From assembly GCA_019454045.1 (NCBI GenBank), contig SKCR01033471.1, forward strand, positions 186,001 through 250,000: a DNA stretch of 64,000 nt. The letters run 5' to 3'. The notes under the pieces were generated by a model that saw only the letters and a program-made list of their open reading frames with translations, did no database searches and was not told where the DNA came from. The translations under genes and the position numbers were made by a program. Shown here in pieces: positions 10,130 through 21,640 of this stretch. Origin of the DNA: Zanthoxylum bungeanum. Its lineage: Eukaryota > Streptophyta > Magnoliopsida > Sapindales > Rutaceae. How positions within the stretch are numbered: the stretch's first letter is position 1; every line of letters begins with the position of its first letter.

Positions 10130-11218
10130 ATGGCTGGAAAGCAGAACAGAGTATCCTTCCAGAGCTCCCCGCCTCAACGGAAACCGGAGGTACTAGATCT
10201 CATACATTCAGATGTATGCGGTCCGATGCAGACACGAACACTTGGTGGGTCACTGTATTTTGTGACATTTATTGATGATCATTCAAGGAAGATCTGGGCA
10301 TACACCTTGAAGAGAAAAGATCAAGTGTTTGGAGTGTTCAAGGAGTTTCATGCTTTGGTAGAGAGAGAAACCGGCAATAAACTGAAGTGCATCAGAACAG
10401 ACAACGGTGGAGAATACAGAGGTCCGTTTGATCAGTACTGCAAGACGCAAGGAATCCGACATCAAACGACACCTCCGAAGACACCTCAGCTGAATGGCCT
10501 AGCTGAGAGGATGAACAGAACCTTGTGCGAGAGGATCAGAAGCTTGCTGTCACAAGCCAAGCTGCCGAAGACATTCTGGGGGGAGGCACTCATCACAGCA
10601 GTACATGTTTTGAACATGTCCCCAGCGGTCGCACTAAAAGGTAATGTTCATAACCAAGCTTGGACAGGTAAAGAAGTGTCGTACGGGTACTTACATGTCT
10701 TTGGGTGCAAAGCTTTTGTACACATCCCAAAGGACGAGAGATCCAAGCTTGATGCAAAGACGCGACAATGTGTCTTTATTGGCTATGGTCAGGATGATTT
10801 CGGCTACAAATTGTATGATCCTGTGGAGAAGAAGATCGTCAGGAGCCGAGATGTTGTCTTTGTTGAAGACCAGACCATAGAAGATATCCAGAAGGATATG
10901 AAGACAATGCCCCAGCAATACAGAAATGTGAATCCAGAACCTCATACACCGGTGCCAGTTCGAGTTGAAGATGAGGTTCCCAGACATGAGGGTACAGGTG
11001 ATGAAGCTCCCAGAGATGATGATCATGATCAACCACCAGTACCAGAAGTTCCACCAACAGTTCCACAGAGAAGGTCTGACAGAGACAGACGACCTTCAAC
11101 CAAATACTCTGCATATGAGTATGTGCTGCTTACTGACGGGGGAGAACCCGAGAGCTATCAGGAGGCTGTGGAAACGGAGACAGAGAAAAGTGGGAGGAAG
11201 CCATGCAAGATGAGATGA
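10130..11218 (+). CDS. Copia integrase (frame fragment)
   Basis: 362 residues covering the catalytic core and C-terminal part. Acidic triad candidates are Asp28 (LIHSDVCGPM), Asp91 (IRTDNGGEY) and Glu126 (NGLAERMNRTL), all in canonical Copia contexts. The post-core block GYLHVFGCKAFVHIP and CVFIGYGQDDFGYKLYD follow, then an acidic, Pro-rich linker. The ATG at 10130 is not a real start: this is the middle of a polyprotein entered by frameshift. It is left by another frameshift near 11185, where the conserved linker to reverse transcriptase shifts frame. Confidence 0.9.
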   Translation: MAGKQNRVSFQSSPPQRKPEVLDLIHSDVCGPMQTRTLGGSLYFVTFIDDHSRKIWAYTLKRKDQVFGVFKEFHALVERETGNKLKCIRTDNGGEYRGPFDQYCKTQGIRHQTTPPKTPQLNGLAERMNRTLCERIRSLLSQAKLPKTFWGEALITAVHVLNMSPAVALKGNVHNQAWTGKEVSYGYLHVFGCKAFVHIPKDERSKLDAKTRQCVFIGYGQDDFGYKLYDPVEKKIVRSRDVVFVEDQTIEDIQKDMKTMPQQYRNVNPEPHTPVPVRVEDEVPRHEGTGDEAPRDDDHDQPPVPEVPPTVPQRRSDRDRRPSTKYSAYEYVLLTDGGEPESYQEAVETETEKSGRKPCKMR

Positions 11219-11288
11219 AATCTTTGCATGACAATCACACTTTTGAGTTGGTGAAATTGCCAAGAGGCAAGCGGGCTTTGAAGAATAA

Positions 11289-12206
11289 ATGGGTGTACAG
11301 GGTGAAGCAACAGAGCATACTTCACAACCCCGGTACAAAGCCAGACTAGTTGTCAAGGGATTCAATCAGAGGAAAGGCATTGACTTCGATGAAATCTTCT
11401 CTCCAGTTGTGAAGATGTCATCCATCAGGGTAGTACTCAGCTTAGCAGCAAGCCTCGACCTGGAAGTTGAGCAGATGGATGTCAAGACCGCATTTCTTCA
11501 CGGGGATCTGGAAGAAGAAATTTACATGGAGCAACCAGAAGGCTTCAGAGTCAGCGGGAAAGAGGACTTTGTGTGCAGACTCAGGAAAAGCCTATACGGT
11601 TTGAAACAGGCACCGAGACAGTGGTACGTGAAGTTTGAGTCAGTTATGGGGGAGCATGGATACAAGAAGACCACTTCAGACCATTGTGTTTTCGTTCAGA
11701 AGTTTTCTGACGATGATTTTATCATCTTACTGTTATATGTAGATGATATGTTGATAGTTGGCAGGAATCAATCGAGGATTGATAATTTGAAGCAGCAACT
11801 GAGTAAGTCTTTTGAGATGAAAGACTTGGGGCCTGCTAAACAGATTCTTGGCATCAGGATCGGTCGTGATCGGAAAGCCAAGAAGTTATACTTGTCACAG
11901 GAGGAGTACATCGAGAAGGTACTTCAGAGATTCCAGATGGACAAGGCTAAAGCGGTTAGCACTCCTCTTGCTACCCACTTTAGATTGAGTTCGAGACAGA
12001 GTCCCTCTACTGAGACAGAGAATGAGGAAATGAAACAGGTTCCATACACCTCAGCAGTGGGAAGTCTTATGTATGCCATGGTGTGCACGAGGCCAGACTT
12101 AGCACACGCAGTTGGATTGGTCAGCCGGTTTATGTCAACCCAGGACGGGAACACTGGAATGCGATCAAATGGATTATGCGGTATCTTCGAGGCACTTCCA
12201 AGATGA
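11289..12206 (+). CDS. Copia reverse transcriptase (frame fragment)
   Basis: 305 residues. Conserved blocks in order are YKARLVVKGFNQRKGIDF, QMDVKTAFLHGDLEEEIYM, SLYGLKQAPRQWY and the catalytic LLYVDDMLIVG (Tyr150-Val-Asp152-Asp153), then MKDLGPAKQILGI and YTSAVGSLMYAMVCTRPDL. It copies element RNA into cDNA. The preceding linker is in a different frame until about 11310-11335, and this frame drifts off after about 12140, where RNase H continues in the overlapping frame. The catalytic core is intact. Confidence 0.92.
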   Translation: MGVQGEATEHTSQPRYKARLVVKGFNQRKGIDFDEIFSPVVKMSSIRVVLSLAASLDLEVEQMDVKTAFLHGDLEEEIYMEQPEGFRVSGKEDFVCRLRKSLYGLKQAPRQWYVKFESVMGEHGYKKTTSDHCVFVQKFSDDDFIILLLYVDDMLIVGRNQSRIDNLKQQLSKSFEMKDLGPAKQILGIRIGRDRKAKKLYLSQEEYIEKVLQRFQMDKAKAVSTPLATHFRLSSRQSPSTETENEEMKQVPYTSAVGSLMYAMVCTRPDLAHAVGLVSRFMSTQDGNTGMRSNGLCGIFEALPR

Positions 12207-12709
12207 GGTTATGTTTTGGAAGCAGCGACAAACCAGTGTTGATAGGCTACACCGATTCAGATATGGCAGGAGATGTGGATACCCGAAAGTCAACTTCGGG
12301 GTATCTGATTACTCTCTCAGGAGGAGCTGTGGCATGGCAGTCTAGGTTGCAGAGATGTGTTGCACTTTCTACAACAGAGGCGGAATTCATTGCAGCGACG
12401 GAAGCTTGCAAGGAATTGCTGTGGATGAAGACATTCGTCCAGGAATTGGGTTTCAAGCAGGAGAAGTACATTTTGTACTGCGATAGCCAGAGCGCTATCT
12501 ATCTCGGTAAAAATTCCACATTTCATTCGAGGTCAAAACATATCGATGTGAGGTATCACTGGATACGGGACGTCCTGAGCTCAAGGCTGTTAGAACTCAG
12601 GAAAATTCACACCGACGACAACGGTGCCGATATGTTCACGAAGGTTTTACCGAAGGAGAAGCTTGAAATCTGTCGTGCCATAGCCGGGATGACAAAACTC
12701 TCCACATAG
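12083..12709 (+). CDS. Copia RNase H (frame fragment)
   Basis: Recognisable from about 12140: WNAIKWIMRYLRGT, YTDSDMAGDVDTRKSTSGY, LSTTEAEFIAATEA, LYCDSQSAIYLGKN and SKHIDVRYHWIRD carry the usual acidic residues of Copia RNase H. It ends with a natural-looking stop at 12707-12709, 150 bases before the polypurine tract. The first 20 or so residues are in the wrong frame, because reverse transcriptase occupies this stretch in the other frame. Confidence 0.9.
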   Translation: MHEARLSTRSWIGQPVYVNPGREHWNAIKWIMRYLRGTSKMRLCFGSSDKPVLIGYTDSDMAGDVDTRKSTSGYLITLSGGAVAWQSRLQRCVALSTTEAEFIAATEACKELLWMKTFVQELGFKQEKYILYCDSQSAIYLGKNSTFHSRSKHIDVRYHWIRDVLSSRLLELRKIHTDDNGADMFTKVLPKEKLEICRAIAGMTKLST

Positions 12710-12856
12710 TCAGAGTGGGGAGATTCAGAGAACTACGATTGGCTTGATCCCATCTCAGGGTACGTAGGCAGTCATACAGATGCAGCCAGGGGAGGATCCT
12801 TTGGAGGATCCGATTTGGATGATTGATGGTCGGCTCAGATTTTGGAAATCTTCACC

Positions 12857-12868
12857 GAGGGGGAGATT
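12857..12868 (+). other. polypurine tract
   Basis: GAGGGGGAGATT directly precedes the 3' LTR and is the expected plus-strand primer. Confidence 0.9.
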
Positions 12869-13197
12869 TGTTGACTTTGTGGTGCATAAAGACAGTTTGC
12901 ACCGAAAGCAAACTGTCTTCATGCAACCACTTTGCATGTGCATGAGCTGTTTGCATTTGCATGAGCTGTGTGTGTGTGTGCAAACCGCGTGACACTGTTC
13001 ACGCGGTTTGAGCACTATATAAGGAACCCAAAATCACCATCCCTGAAATCCCAAATCGTGAGGAAAGATAGAGAGTAAAGTGTTTGAGAGTTTTTTTGTA
13101 AAGCTTGGATTATAAGCTTTGTAATTCTTTTGTGTGTATATATAAAAGAAGAGTTTTCTCTCAATTCACCTCTATTATTGTGTGTTTATTCACAACA
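12869..13197 (+). repeat. 3' LTR (329 bp)
   Basis: By eye identical to the 5' LTR except that one 21-bp TATGAGCTG-(TG)n unit is absent. It is followed by the right target copy GGTTA. Confidence 0.95.
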
Positions 13198-13202
13198 GGT
13201 TA

Positions 13203-13557
13203 TTGGCCTAGAGTATTCCTTAAAGAGAGGTCTATGGGCGAGTTGAATCTTTGCCCTTGAATAGGTTCCCTCTAAATTATTTGAAGAAATATTTGTTATA
13301 AATTAGCTCTATCTGAATATATATTAATTAATTTATTAAAATTAATTAAATTTCCCTAAAGTAGTGAAGACATAGGATTTTGACGCGATTTAGAATCCAT
13401 TCCAACATCACGGGCCACACCCAAAAATTAAGTAATCCACGAAGCTAATAAAGATTACAACATATAAGACATACAAAATCTAAGACCTCGTCTTATTATT
13501 TCCTCCTTTTTGTTGATTTTTTTTTTTTAAAATCGTTGGAAATCCCGTCACCAAACT
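13203..13557. other. spacer between two Copia elements
   Basis: AT-rich sequence without a gene. It continues the flank interrupted at 7658. The last five bases, AAACT, are the candidate left target copy of the next element. Confidence 0.5.
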
Positions 13558-14094
13558 TGTCAAGGGATCGTCGGCTGAAGCTGACACACAAGTAAAGGGA
13601 AATTGAAAATAATTGTTAGTTCATGAGGCGTTGCCTACCATATAACAGTATAATAATAATTAGGAGGCTTAACCTACCATAAATCTTAACAATAAAATAA
13701 AGCAATAAGACATAGATTTAACGAGGTAAAACTCTCGATGTGAATGAAACATCCACAGGTAAAAGTAGAATGATTTCACTATAGTGGAAAGAGTTTTACA
13801 ATCTCTCTCTAAAGACAAGAAGTGAACAATCTCACACTTTCTTAGAATATGAGAATTACAACTCTCTCACAAACTCTTAAGAAGAAACAATATTTTTCTC
13901 TATTAAAATACAAAGGATTTAATTGAGAATATAATGAAGAAAATAATGAAATGAAGTCTCTATTTATTGGCATGAGATTCATTGTGCAAATAGTGAAATT
14001 TAATTTATTTTTTTCATATGGGTCCCATCCATATTTTTAATTTATTTATTTTCTTCTCACCTTTCGGTGCCTGTCAAGTTCTTTAACTTTAACA
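13558..14094 (-). repeat. 3' LTR of older Copia
   Basis: Begins TGTCAAGGGATC and ends TTTAACA, followed by ATTCTCCCAC, the reverse complement of the polypurine tract. It aligns along its length with 21824-22355. Confidence 0.85.
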
Positions 14095-14214
14095 ATTCTC
14101 CCACTTGGAAACTTGATTGAGAATCAATTAGTTTCCACACCATCTGTTCTACTTTACCGTCTTCAAGCTGCTTACGTTTATACTAAGCCATGAGAGGATC
14201 TACACCATACAAAT

Positions 14215-15600
14215 TTATCTATATTTAGGCTTGGTCATTACGATTGCAAGGTTCTCATTGGTGTGTACCTTCAACAAGCCAACATTGTCTTCTTCCACTA
14301 CTTCACGAACAAAGTGGTATTGTACCCCCTTTATGTTTTGTTCTTGAATGAAAGACTGGATTCTTTGCAATATATAAAGCGCTCTGACTGTCATAAAATA
14401 ATGGAATCTTCTCTTGTTTATGCCCGAGCTTCTCCAATAACCTTTGAAACCAAATAACTTCCTTGCAGGCTTATGTAGTTGTCATGTATTCAGCTTCTGT
14501 TATAGACAAAGCCACAACACTCTATAACTTGGAATACCCAGCTCATCTCTCCTCCTGCAAGTACAAACACATAACCTGGAGTGGATTTTGTTTTTTCAAG
14601 ATCTCATGTAAGATCTGAATCCACGAACCTCTGGCAATTAATTCTGATCCTCCATAACATAATACAACATCTGAGGTTCCTTTGATATATTTAAGGATCC
14701 TCTTAACAACATTCTAATGCTCTCTACCATGATTTGCAATAAAATGACTAACTGTTCCCACTGTTTGTGTAATGTCTGGTCTTGTACAAATCATGGCGTA
14801 CATTAAGCTTCCCACTGCTGATGCATACAGTACTTGAGACATCTTTTTCCTCTCAGCTTCATTGTTAGGACACATAAAAGAGGATAACTTGAAATTAACA
14901 GGAAGTGGGGTAGAAATTGGCTTACAATCTTCCATGTCGAACCGCTGTAAGATTTTCTTCAATTAATTTTTCTGAGAAATCCAAATTTTCATGTTATTTC
15001 TGTATCGGTGTATTTGCATCCCTAGAATCTTATTTACTGGTCCCAGATTGTTTATGTCAAACTCCCTAGCTAATTATGCCTTTAATTCTTGGATTCGATC
15101 TTTGTTAGGATATTCTACTAATATGTCGTCCACATACAACAGTAAAATAATAAAGTCATTACTTCCAAACCTCTTGTAATATGTACAATGGTCTAAACTG
15201 AGTCTGTTGTACCCAAGGCAAATAATGAAGGAATTAAATCTCTTATACCAACATCTCGACGTTTGTTTGAGACCATATAGAGATTTTTTTAACCTGCAAA
15301 CCAAGTTCTCATTGTCTATTTCAGCAAAACCTTCTGGTTGAAGCATATAAATTTATTCTTCAAGCTCTCTTTGAAGACATACAGTTTTTACATCCAACTG
15401 TTCTAGATATCTCACATAGCCAAGACCACTCTGACTGTTGTAAGTCGAACCAATGGAGAAAATATCTTGTTGAAATCAATCCCATTTTTATGAGCATATC
15501 CTTTTACCACCAATCGTGCACGATACCGCTCCATTTGATCATTACTATCTCGCTTGATCTTGTAAACCCATTTATTACCAATGGTTTTTCTTCCACGTGG
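14215..15600 (-). pseudogene. Copia reverse transcriptase and RNase H, decayed
   Basis: Read on the minus strand from about 15600. Reverse transcriptase blocks appear at 15074-15346 (LVCRLKKSLYGLKQT and LLLYVDDILV) and at 14714-14962 (LQRFDMEDCKPISTPLP, YASAVGSLMYAMICTRPDI). RNase H traces continue to about 14215 (TEAEYM, DSQSALY, RTKHIK-like blocks in shifting frames). Frameshifts and stops separate the pieces, so no functional product is expected. Confidence 0.85.
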
Positions 15601-16000
15601 TAATGGTACTAGATCTCATCTATTGTTTCTGTGCAAAACTTCTATTTCTTATTGCATTGCTGTCATCCACAAAGATGCATTTACATCTTTTGTAGCTTCA
15701 TGGAAAGTTGATGGCTCTTCATCCTCTGTTAAAAGATAGTATACAATGTTGCTTTCCGTAACATACTCTGAGTGCCAACTTGGAGGTCTTCTCTCTCAAG
15801 TTGATCGACGGATGATAAGTGTGGTTTATACCCACTTATTCGGGCATTCTTAGCTTGTTATTTTGTTATATTTCGAGATATTTAATATCATTTATAGTTT
15901 ATTTCATGTTTTATTTGTAGGAGCATTAATACATGGATCTGGGAACAATTGCACGTGTTTTGGGAAATTTCGGGAACACAGGATGAGCATGGGAGTGATT

Positions 16001-16273
16001 GGCGCCATGACGCCTTCAAGAATATTAAACACAGCCAAAAGGCCGAGCTATTGGCGCCATGGCGCCACTTGAACAAATGAATTAGGCGCCATGGTGCCCA
16101 TTGAATAGTTACAAAGGCGCCACAACGCCTGAAATTACATACTTAATACAGAGAATAAAGCGCCATTGACAAAAACAAAGTGGGCGCCATGGCGCCCCAT
16201 TGAAGGCAGAATAAAGGCGCATTGGCGCCTAACGTGTCCATACAAATTGTCGACACTTTGGCGCCCAGGCGCC
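16001..16273 (+). repeat. GGCGCC palindrome cluster in solo LTR
   Basis: Ten exact GGCGCC hexamers plus several one-off variants occur in 273 bases. They are often paired as GGCGCCATGGCGCC, a 14-bp palindrome. The surroundings are AT-rich. The cluster ends about 110 bases before the TATA box. Confidence 0.95.
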
Positions 16274-16382
16274 ACTTTTGGAGCCACAGCGCTGCGGATG
16301 CAATGTGTCAAACCCGATCCAGGATTTATTTTTTAGGGTTTTTTAAGATCCCTAATGATACCCAATGACTCCCAGACTCCAC

Positions 16383-16390
16383 TATAAATA
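16383..16390 (+). promoter_or_regulatory. TATA box of solo LTR
   Basis: TATAAATA in CACTATAAATACAAC, downstream of the palindrome cluster. It sets the orientation of this LTR. Confidence 0.55.
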
Positions 16391-16978
16391 CAACAGTTCG
16401 TCCAGAATTAAAAGGGGAGGCTAATACACAGCACAAAACACAGAAATAAATATTTTTAGAGATCCAATTAGAGGATTGAAGAGCGACAAAAGGAGACAAA
16501 GGCTGTGACATCCGAGGAGGAAGAGATTCAATTCGGGTTTTATCTTCTTGTTTCTTTCTTAGAACTCTAATGATTTCCATTAGATTCGTGATTTGTTATT
16601 CATTGATTTTATCTTTTGTCATGAACTAAACTCCTTAATTCTGGAGAATGATGTAATTTATGCTTGAACCTTGTATTTTGTTTATCAATTTTGTTATGAA
16701 GTTTTATTAATTTATTTATATTCTTTTGAGTTTAATACTTCTTGATTGTTGGCCACAATTGAAGATGATGAATGTTTAGAATCTATCACTCGGGAGAGGA
16801 GATTTTGAATAGATCTAGAGAATATAGCATAGGATTTTATAGAGTTCGAGAGAATCTGTAATCCTTTGAAGTCGTTAATATAGAATCACAAATCGTAATG
16901 AGTTGTTAACTCTGGATTTTTATAGAGATATCGAAGTCTATAGTTGATGATATTTTCACTCGGTACTCGAGAGAGGGA

Positions 16979-19900
16979 GTGAATATTTTAGGAGTCTTGA
17001 CTTATAAACAATATAACTGAACAAGGATTAATTGACATGACAAATACATAGGCGACAACTAGGTTAAATCAGGATCCAGAATCTCTATCGTATTAGTTCC
17101 TCCTATCAAATTATTTTTATATTTTATTTATTTATTAAAATCTTTATTATTTATTTTCTAAATAGAGTTAGGATTATCAATTGTAGTATTTTGTGCGAGT
17201 TAACGCAATCTCTGTGGGTTCGACACTCTTTTAACTGATTTATACTAAAACTTGACACCGTACACTTGCGGTACAATATAAAATATCACAACAACGGACT
17301 TCAGAAACTTCAAACTCAATTGGTTCTGGTACCTCGTGCTCTGGTGCTACTTCAGAAGAATCTAAATTTTCTTATTTTGGATTATTTTCGACCAGTAATG
17401 TTGTAGTCTCCATACTTTTTTTGAAGTGCTATCATTTCCTTCTTTCTGCAGTTGATCTTCTACAAATATCACATCCCCACTGATGATGATCTTACGGGTA
17501 GTGAGATCCCACAAGCAATACCCCTTTACTCCATCAATATAACCCAAGAAAATATATTTTCTACATTTTGGATCTAGCTTTGTTCTTTCTTGAGTGCTGT
17601 ACATTACGTATACAGGACAACCAAAAATATGAAGAGATGAATAATCGGTTGGTTTTTCTGCTCCACATCTCCATCTGTGTCTTCAAATCATTTGTTGTTG
17701 ATGGAGATCTATCTACTAATAACATGTTATATGAACTGCTCCTGCCCAAAAGTATTTTGGTAGAGTAGCTGTTCTGAGCATAACTCTTACTCTTTCCAAC
17801 AACGTTATATTCATCCTTCCTACCAATCATTTTGTTTAGAAGTGTATGGTGTAGTAATTTGTCTTTTGATACCTTCTTGTTGACAATATGCATCAAAATA
17901 CTTACTACAATATTCTTCTACATTATATGTCCTTAAACACTTGAATCTCCTTCTAGTTTCAACTTCAATTTATGCTTTGAAGTTTTTGAAAACTGACATC
18001 ACATCTGACTTATTTTTGATCGGGTACACCCAACATATTCTTAAAAAGTCATCAATAAATGATACAAAATATTTTACTTTCCCAAAGATTGAACCGGTGC
18101 TTCCCAAACATCAGAGTGAATCAACTCTAAAATGGTTTTACTCTGAGCAATTGACTTGTTGAATTTTAATATGTTTTTCTTACTTGTAACACAATGCTCA
18201 CAAAACGGTAGAATAACCGCTTTCAAGCCTAGGAGTAGTTTTTGATTGACGAGAATCTTCATTTCATGTTCTGACATATGACATAGTTTTTTATGCCACA
18301 ACATAGAATCTTCCTCTCCAGAATTCAGTGAAGTCACTGATGTAGTTGCTTCCTAAATTGAGTCTCCAATAACATATACAAGTTTGCTAAGATCTTTTTC
18401 GCTTTCAATACTATAAGTGCTCCTTTTATCATCTTTAATATCCCGTTTTCAACAACGGTCTTGTATCCGAGGTCATCTAACTTTCCAACTAACAGAAGAT
18501 TTTTCTTCATTCCCATAATATGTCGAACATATTGTACAATATGGATAGTACCATTGTACATCTTTATTTTGATGGCTCTAATCCCAGTAATTTTTTAGGT
18601 ATGATCATTGCCTAGAAAAATTGAATCTCCAGAGACCGGTTCATGATGACAGAATAATTCTCTCCTAGAGGTCATGTGCCATGTTGTTGCAGAATCAACT
18701 AATCATGCCCCACTTAGCTGTTTTCTGCTATCATTTGACACCATTACTACTTCACTGTAAAGTGTGCCACCTTTTTCAGAAATACTTGTAACACATACAT
18801 GAGATTTTATTGCAACATAAGATTTTTCCGCACCATTTTTCAGATTCCAACAATCTTTCTTGATGTGCCATTTCTTACCATAATTGTAGCATTTAACATT
18901 CTTCTCACTTTTTGATTTCAATCTACCATGGTTTTGACTCCCACTTGAGCCATGTTTTATTGATCTCCCTCTTGTCACGACAATGCTTCTGCTTATTGTG
19001 AATATTTTAGGAGTCTTGACTTATAAACAATATAACTGAACAAGGATTAATTGACATGACAAATACATAGGCGACAACTAGGTTAAATCAGGATCCAGAA
19101 TCTCTATCGTATTAGTTCCTCCTATCAAATTATTTTTATATTTTATTTATTTATTAAAATCTTTATTATTTATTTTCTAAATAGAGTTAGGATTATCAAT
19201 TGTAGTATTTTGTGCGAGTTAACGCAATCTCTGTGGGTTCGACACTCTTTTACTGATTTATACTAAAACTTGACACCGTACACTTGCGGTACAATATAAA
19301 ATATCACAACAACGGACTTCAGAAACTTCAAACTCAATTGGTTCTGGTACCTCGTGCTCTGGTGCTACTTCAGAAGAATCTAAATTTTCTTATTTTGGAT
19401 TATTTTCGACCAGTAATGTTGTAGTCTCCATACTTTCTTTTGAAGTGCTATCATTTCCTTCTTTCTGCAGTTGATCTTCTACAAATATCACATCCCCACT
19501 GATGATGATCTTACGGGTAGTGAGATCCCACAAGCAATACCCCTTTACTCCATCAATATAACCCAAGAAAATATATTTTCTACATTTTGGATCTAGCTTT
19601 GTTCTTTCTTGAGTGCTGTACATTACGTATACAGGACAACCAAAAATATGAAGAGATGAATAATCGGTTGGTTTTCTGCTCCACATCTCCATCTGTGTCT
19701 TCAAATCATTTGTTGTTGATGGAGATCTATCTACTAATAACATGTTATATGAACTGCTCCTGCCCAAAAGTATTTTGGTAGAGTAGCTGTTCTGAGCATA
19801 ACTCTTACTCTTTCCAACAACGTTATATTCATCCTTCCTACCAATCATTTTGTTTAGAAGTGTATGGTGTAGTAATTTGTCTTTTGATACCTTCTTGTTG

Positions 19901-21021
19901 ACAATATGCATCAAAATACTTACTACAATATTCTTCTACATTATATGTCCTTAAACACTTGAATCTCCTTCTAGTTTCAACTTCAATTTATGCTTTGAAG
20001 TTTTTGAAAACTGACATCACATCTGACTTATTTTTGATCGGGTACACCCAACATATTCTTAAAAAGTCATCAATAAATGATACAAAATATTTTACTTTCC
20101 CAAAGATTGAACCGGTGCTTCCCAAACATCAGAGTGAATCAACTCTAAAATGGTTTTACTCTGAGCAATTGACTTGTTGAATTTTAATATGTTTTTCTTA
20201 CTTGTAACACAATGCTCACAAAACGGTAGAATAACCGCTTTCAAGCCTAGGAGTAGTTTTTGATTGACGAGAATCTTCATTTCATGTTCTGACATATGAC
20301 ATAGTTTTTTATGCCACAACATAGAATCTTCCTCTCCAGAATTCAGTGAAGTCACTGATGTAGTTGCTTCCTAAATTGAGTCTCCAATAACATATACAAG
20401 TTTGCTAAGATCTTTTTCGCTTTCAATACTATAAGTGCTCCTTTTATCATCTTTAATATCCCGTTTTCAACAACGGTCTTGTATCCGAGGTCATCTAACT
20501 TTCCAACTAACAGAAGATTTTTCTTCATTCCCATAATATGTCGAACATATTGTACAATATGGATAGTACCATTGTACATCTTTATTTTGATGGCTCTAAT
20601 CCCAGTAATTTTTTAGGTATGATCATTGCCTAGAAAAATTGAATCTCCAGAGACCGGTTCATGATGACAGAATAATTCTCTCCTAGAGGTCATGTGCCAT
20701 GTTGTTGCAGAATCAACTAATCATGCCCCACTTAGCTGTTTTCTGCTATCATTTGACACCATTACTACTTCACTGTAAAGTGTGCCACCTTTTTCAGAAA
20801 TACTTGTAACACATACATGAGATTTTATTGCAACATAAGATTTTTCCGCACCATTTTTCAGATTCCAACAATCTTTCTTGATGTGCCATTTCTTACCATA
20901 ATTGTAGCATTTAACATTCTTCTCACTTTTTGATTTCAATCTACCATGGTTTTGACTCCCACTTGAGCCATGTTTTATTGATCTCCCTCTTGTCACGACA
21001 ATGCTTCTGCTTATTGTGAAT
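16979..21021. repeat. 2.0-kb tandem duplication with GTGAAT at the breakpoints
   Basis: 16979-18997 and 18998-21015 are two head-to-tail copies (offset 2019 falling to 2018). GTGAAT occurs at the left edge (16979), at the junction (18998) and at the right edge (21016), so the breakpoints share 6 bp. The differences I find are a few short indels, mostly in homopolymers. The unit contains the last 315 bp of the solo LTR plus Copia integrase, protease and part of gag, so it arose after the solo LTR insertion. Confidence 0.93.
17294..18997 (-). pseudogene. Copia integrase/protease/gag, duplicated copy 1
   Basis: Minus strand, from 18997 leftwards. A defective gag knuckle (CYNYGKKWHIKKDC, second Cys replaced by Tyr) is followed by protease-region sequence (18334-18561, KNLLLVGKLDDLGY). 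The integrase zinc part is at 18074-18337 (MLWHKKLCHMSEHEMK, LPFCEHC). The core is disrupted around 17900-18070, and the post-core block lies at 17362-17896 (KYIFLGYIDGVKGYCLWD). Relative to copy 2 it has extra breaks in T-runs near 17415 and 17650 that split the last block into two frames. Confidence 0.85.
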
Positions 21022-21640
21022 CTGTCTTCCTTATTTTTGCGCCTAGACTCATCTTCTAGAGCAGCAGTTGCAACTTCGTCAAAGACTAGATTTTCAGTGA
21101 CAATATTATTTGTCAAATTGATGATAAGTTGATCATATGAATCAGGTAGACTTTGAAGTAGAATCTCCATACATTCAGTTGTAGATATACTATAATCCAA
21201 CACAGTGAGTTAGGAAAATAGTGTATTCACGTTGTTGATGTGATCCCTCATGGATGTGGACTCACATTCGAAGAGTGTAAAGTGTCATATTCAAGAAGAT
21301 CTTATTGTGTAGTGACTTGACCTCCTATAATTTGGTAAGTGCTTCTCAAATCTCTTTTCCAGTCTTCTTCTTTGCAACGCTGGATAACACAGAATCTGCT
21401 AAGGCTATATACAAGTTTCCCATAGCGATGTTATCCATATCCTTGCATTTTTCATCAGTCATTCCATTTGGTCTCTCTCCAATTGCCGCCGAGCAATTGT
21501 CTTTTCTCAATATTGCTTTTATTTTAAGTTTCCATAGAGAAAGGTTGCACCTATTGAACTTCTCAATTTCAAACTTTTCTATCATGTTTCTGATGACGAT
21601 AAGCTTCTCACTTGAACCGGATTTTACTTTTTCATCATGA
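19312..21640 (-). pseudogene. Copia gag/protease/integrase, copy 2 (native position)
   Basis: Minus strand. Gag starts near 21640 (KFEIEKFNRCNLSLWKLKIK at 21346-21585) and continues with an ECMEILLQSLPDSYDQLI-type segment at 20721-21203. The knuckle CYNYGKKWHIKKDC lacks its second Cys, so zinc binding is doubtful. Protease-region and integrase zinc blocks (20092-20579) and a continuous 174-codon post-core segment (19390-19914) follow. The integrase core between 19915 and 20090 is degraded. This copy joins the gag N-terminus and is therefore the original arrangement. Confidence 0.85.

Larger units (their letters stand above)
7659..13197 (+). mobile_element. complete Ty1/Copia element, very recent insertion
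   Basis: A 5539-bp element bounded by TG...CA and by the 5-bp target duplication GGTTA (7654-7658 and 13198-13202). It has 5' LTR, tRNA-Met primer site, a long repeat-bearing leader, gag-protease, integrase, reverse transcriptase, RNase H, polypurine tract and 3' LTR in the Copia order. Read by eye, the LTRs are identical apart from one 21-bp indel in a TG-rich stretch, so insertion was very recent. The coding region is nevertheless frameshifted near 10115, 11185, 11310-11335 and 12140. Lineage looks Tork/Tnt1-like from gag and integrase, but this is tentative. Confidence 0.95.
15813..17293 (+). mobile_element. solo LTR, probable Ty3/Gypsy
   Basis: 1481 bp from TGATAAGTG to TCACAACA, flanked by the 5-bp duplication ACGGA (15808-15812 and 17294-17298) inside the Copia polyprotein region. 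No primer site, coding sequence or second LTR is attached, so it is a solo LTR left by LTR-LTR recombination. A TATA box at 16383 gives plus orientation. Gypsy assignment rests on length and style of ends and is tentative. Confidence 0.85.
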
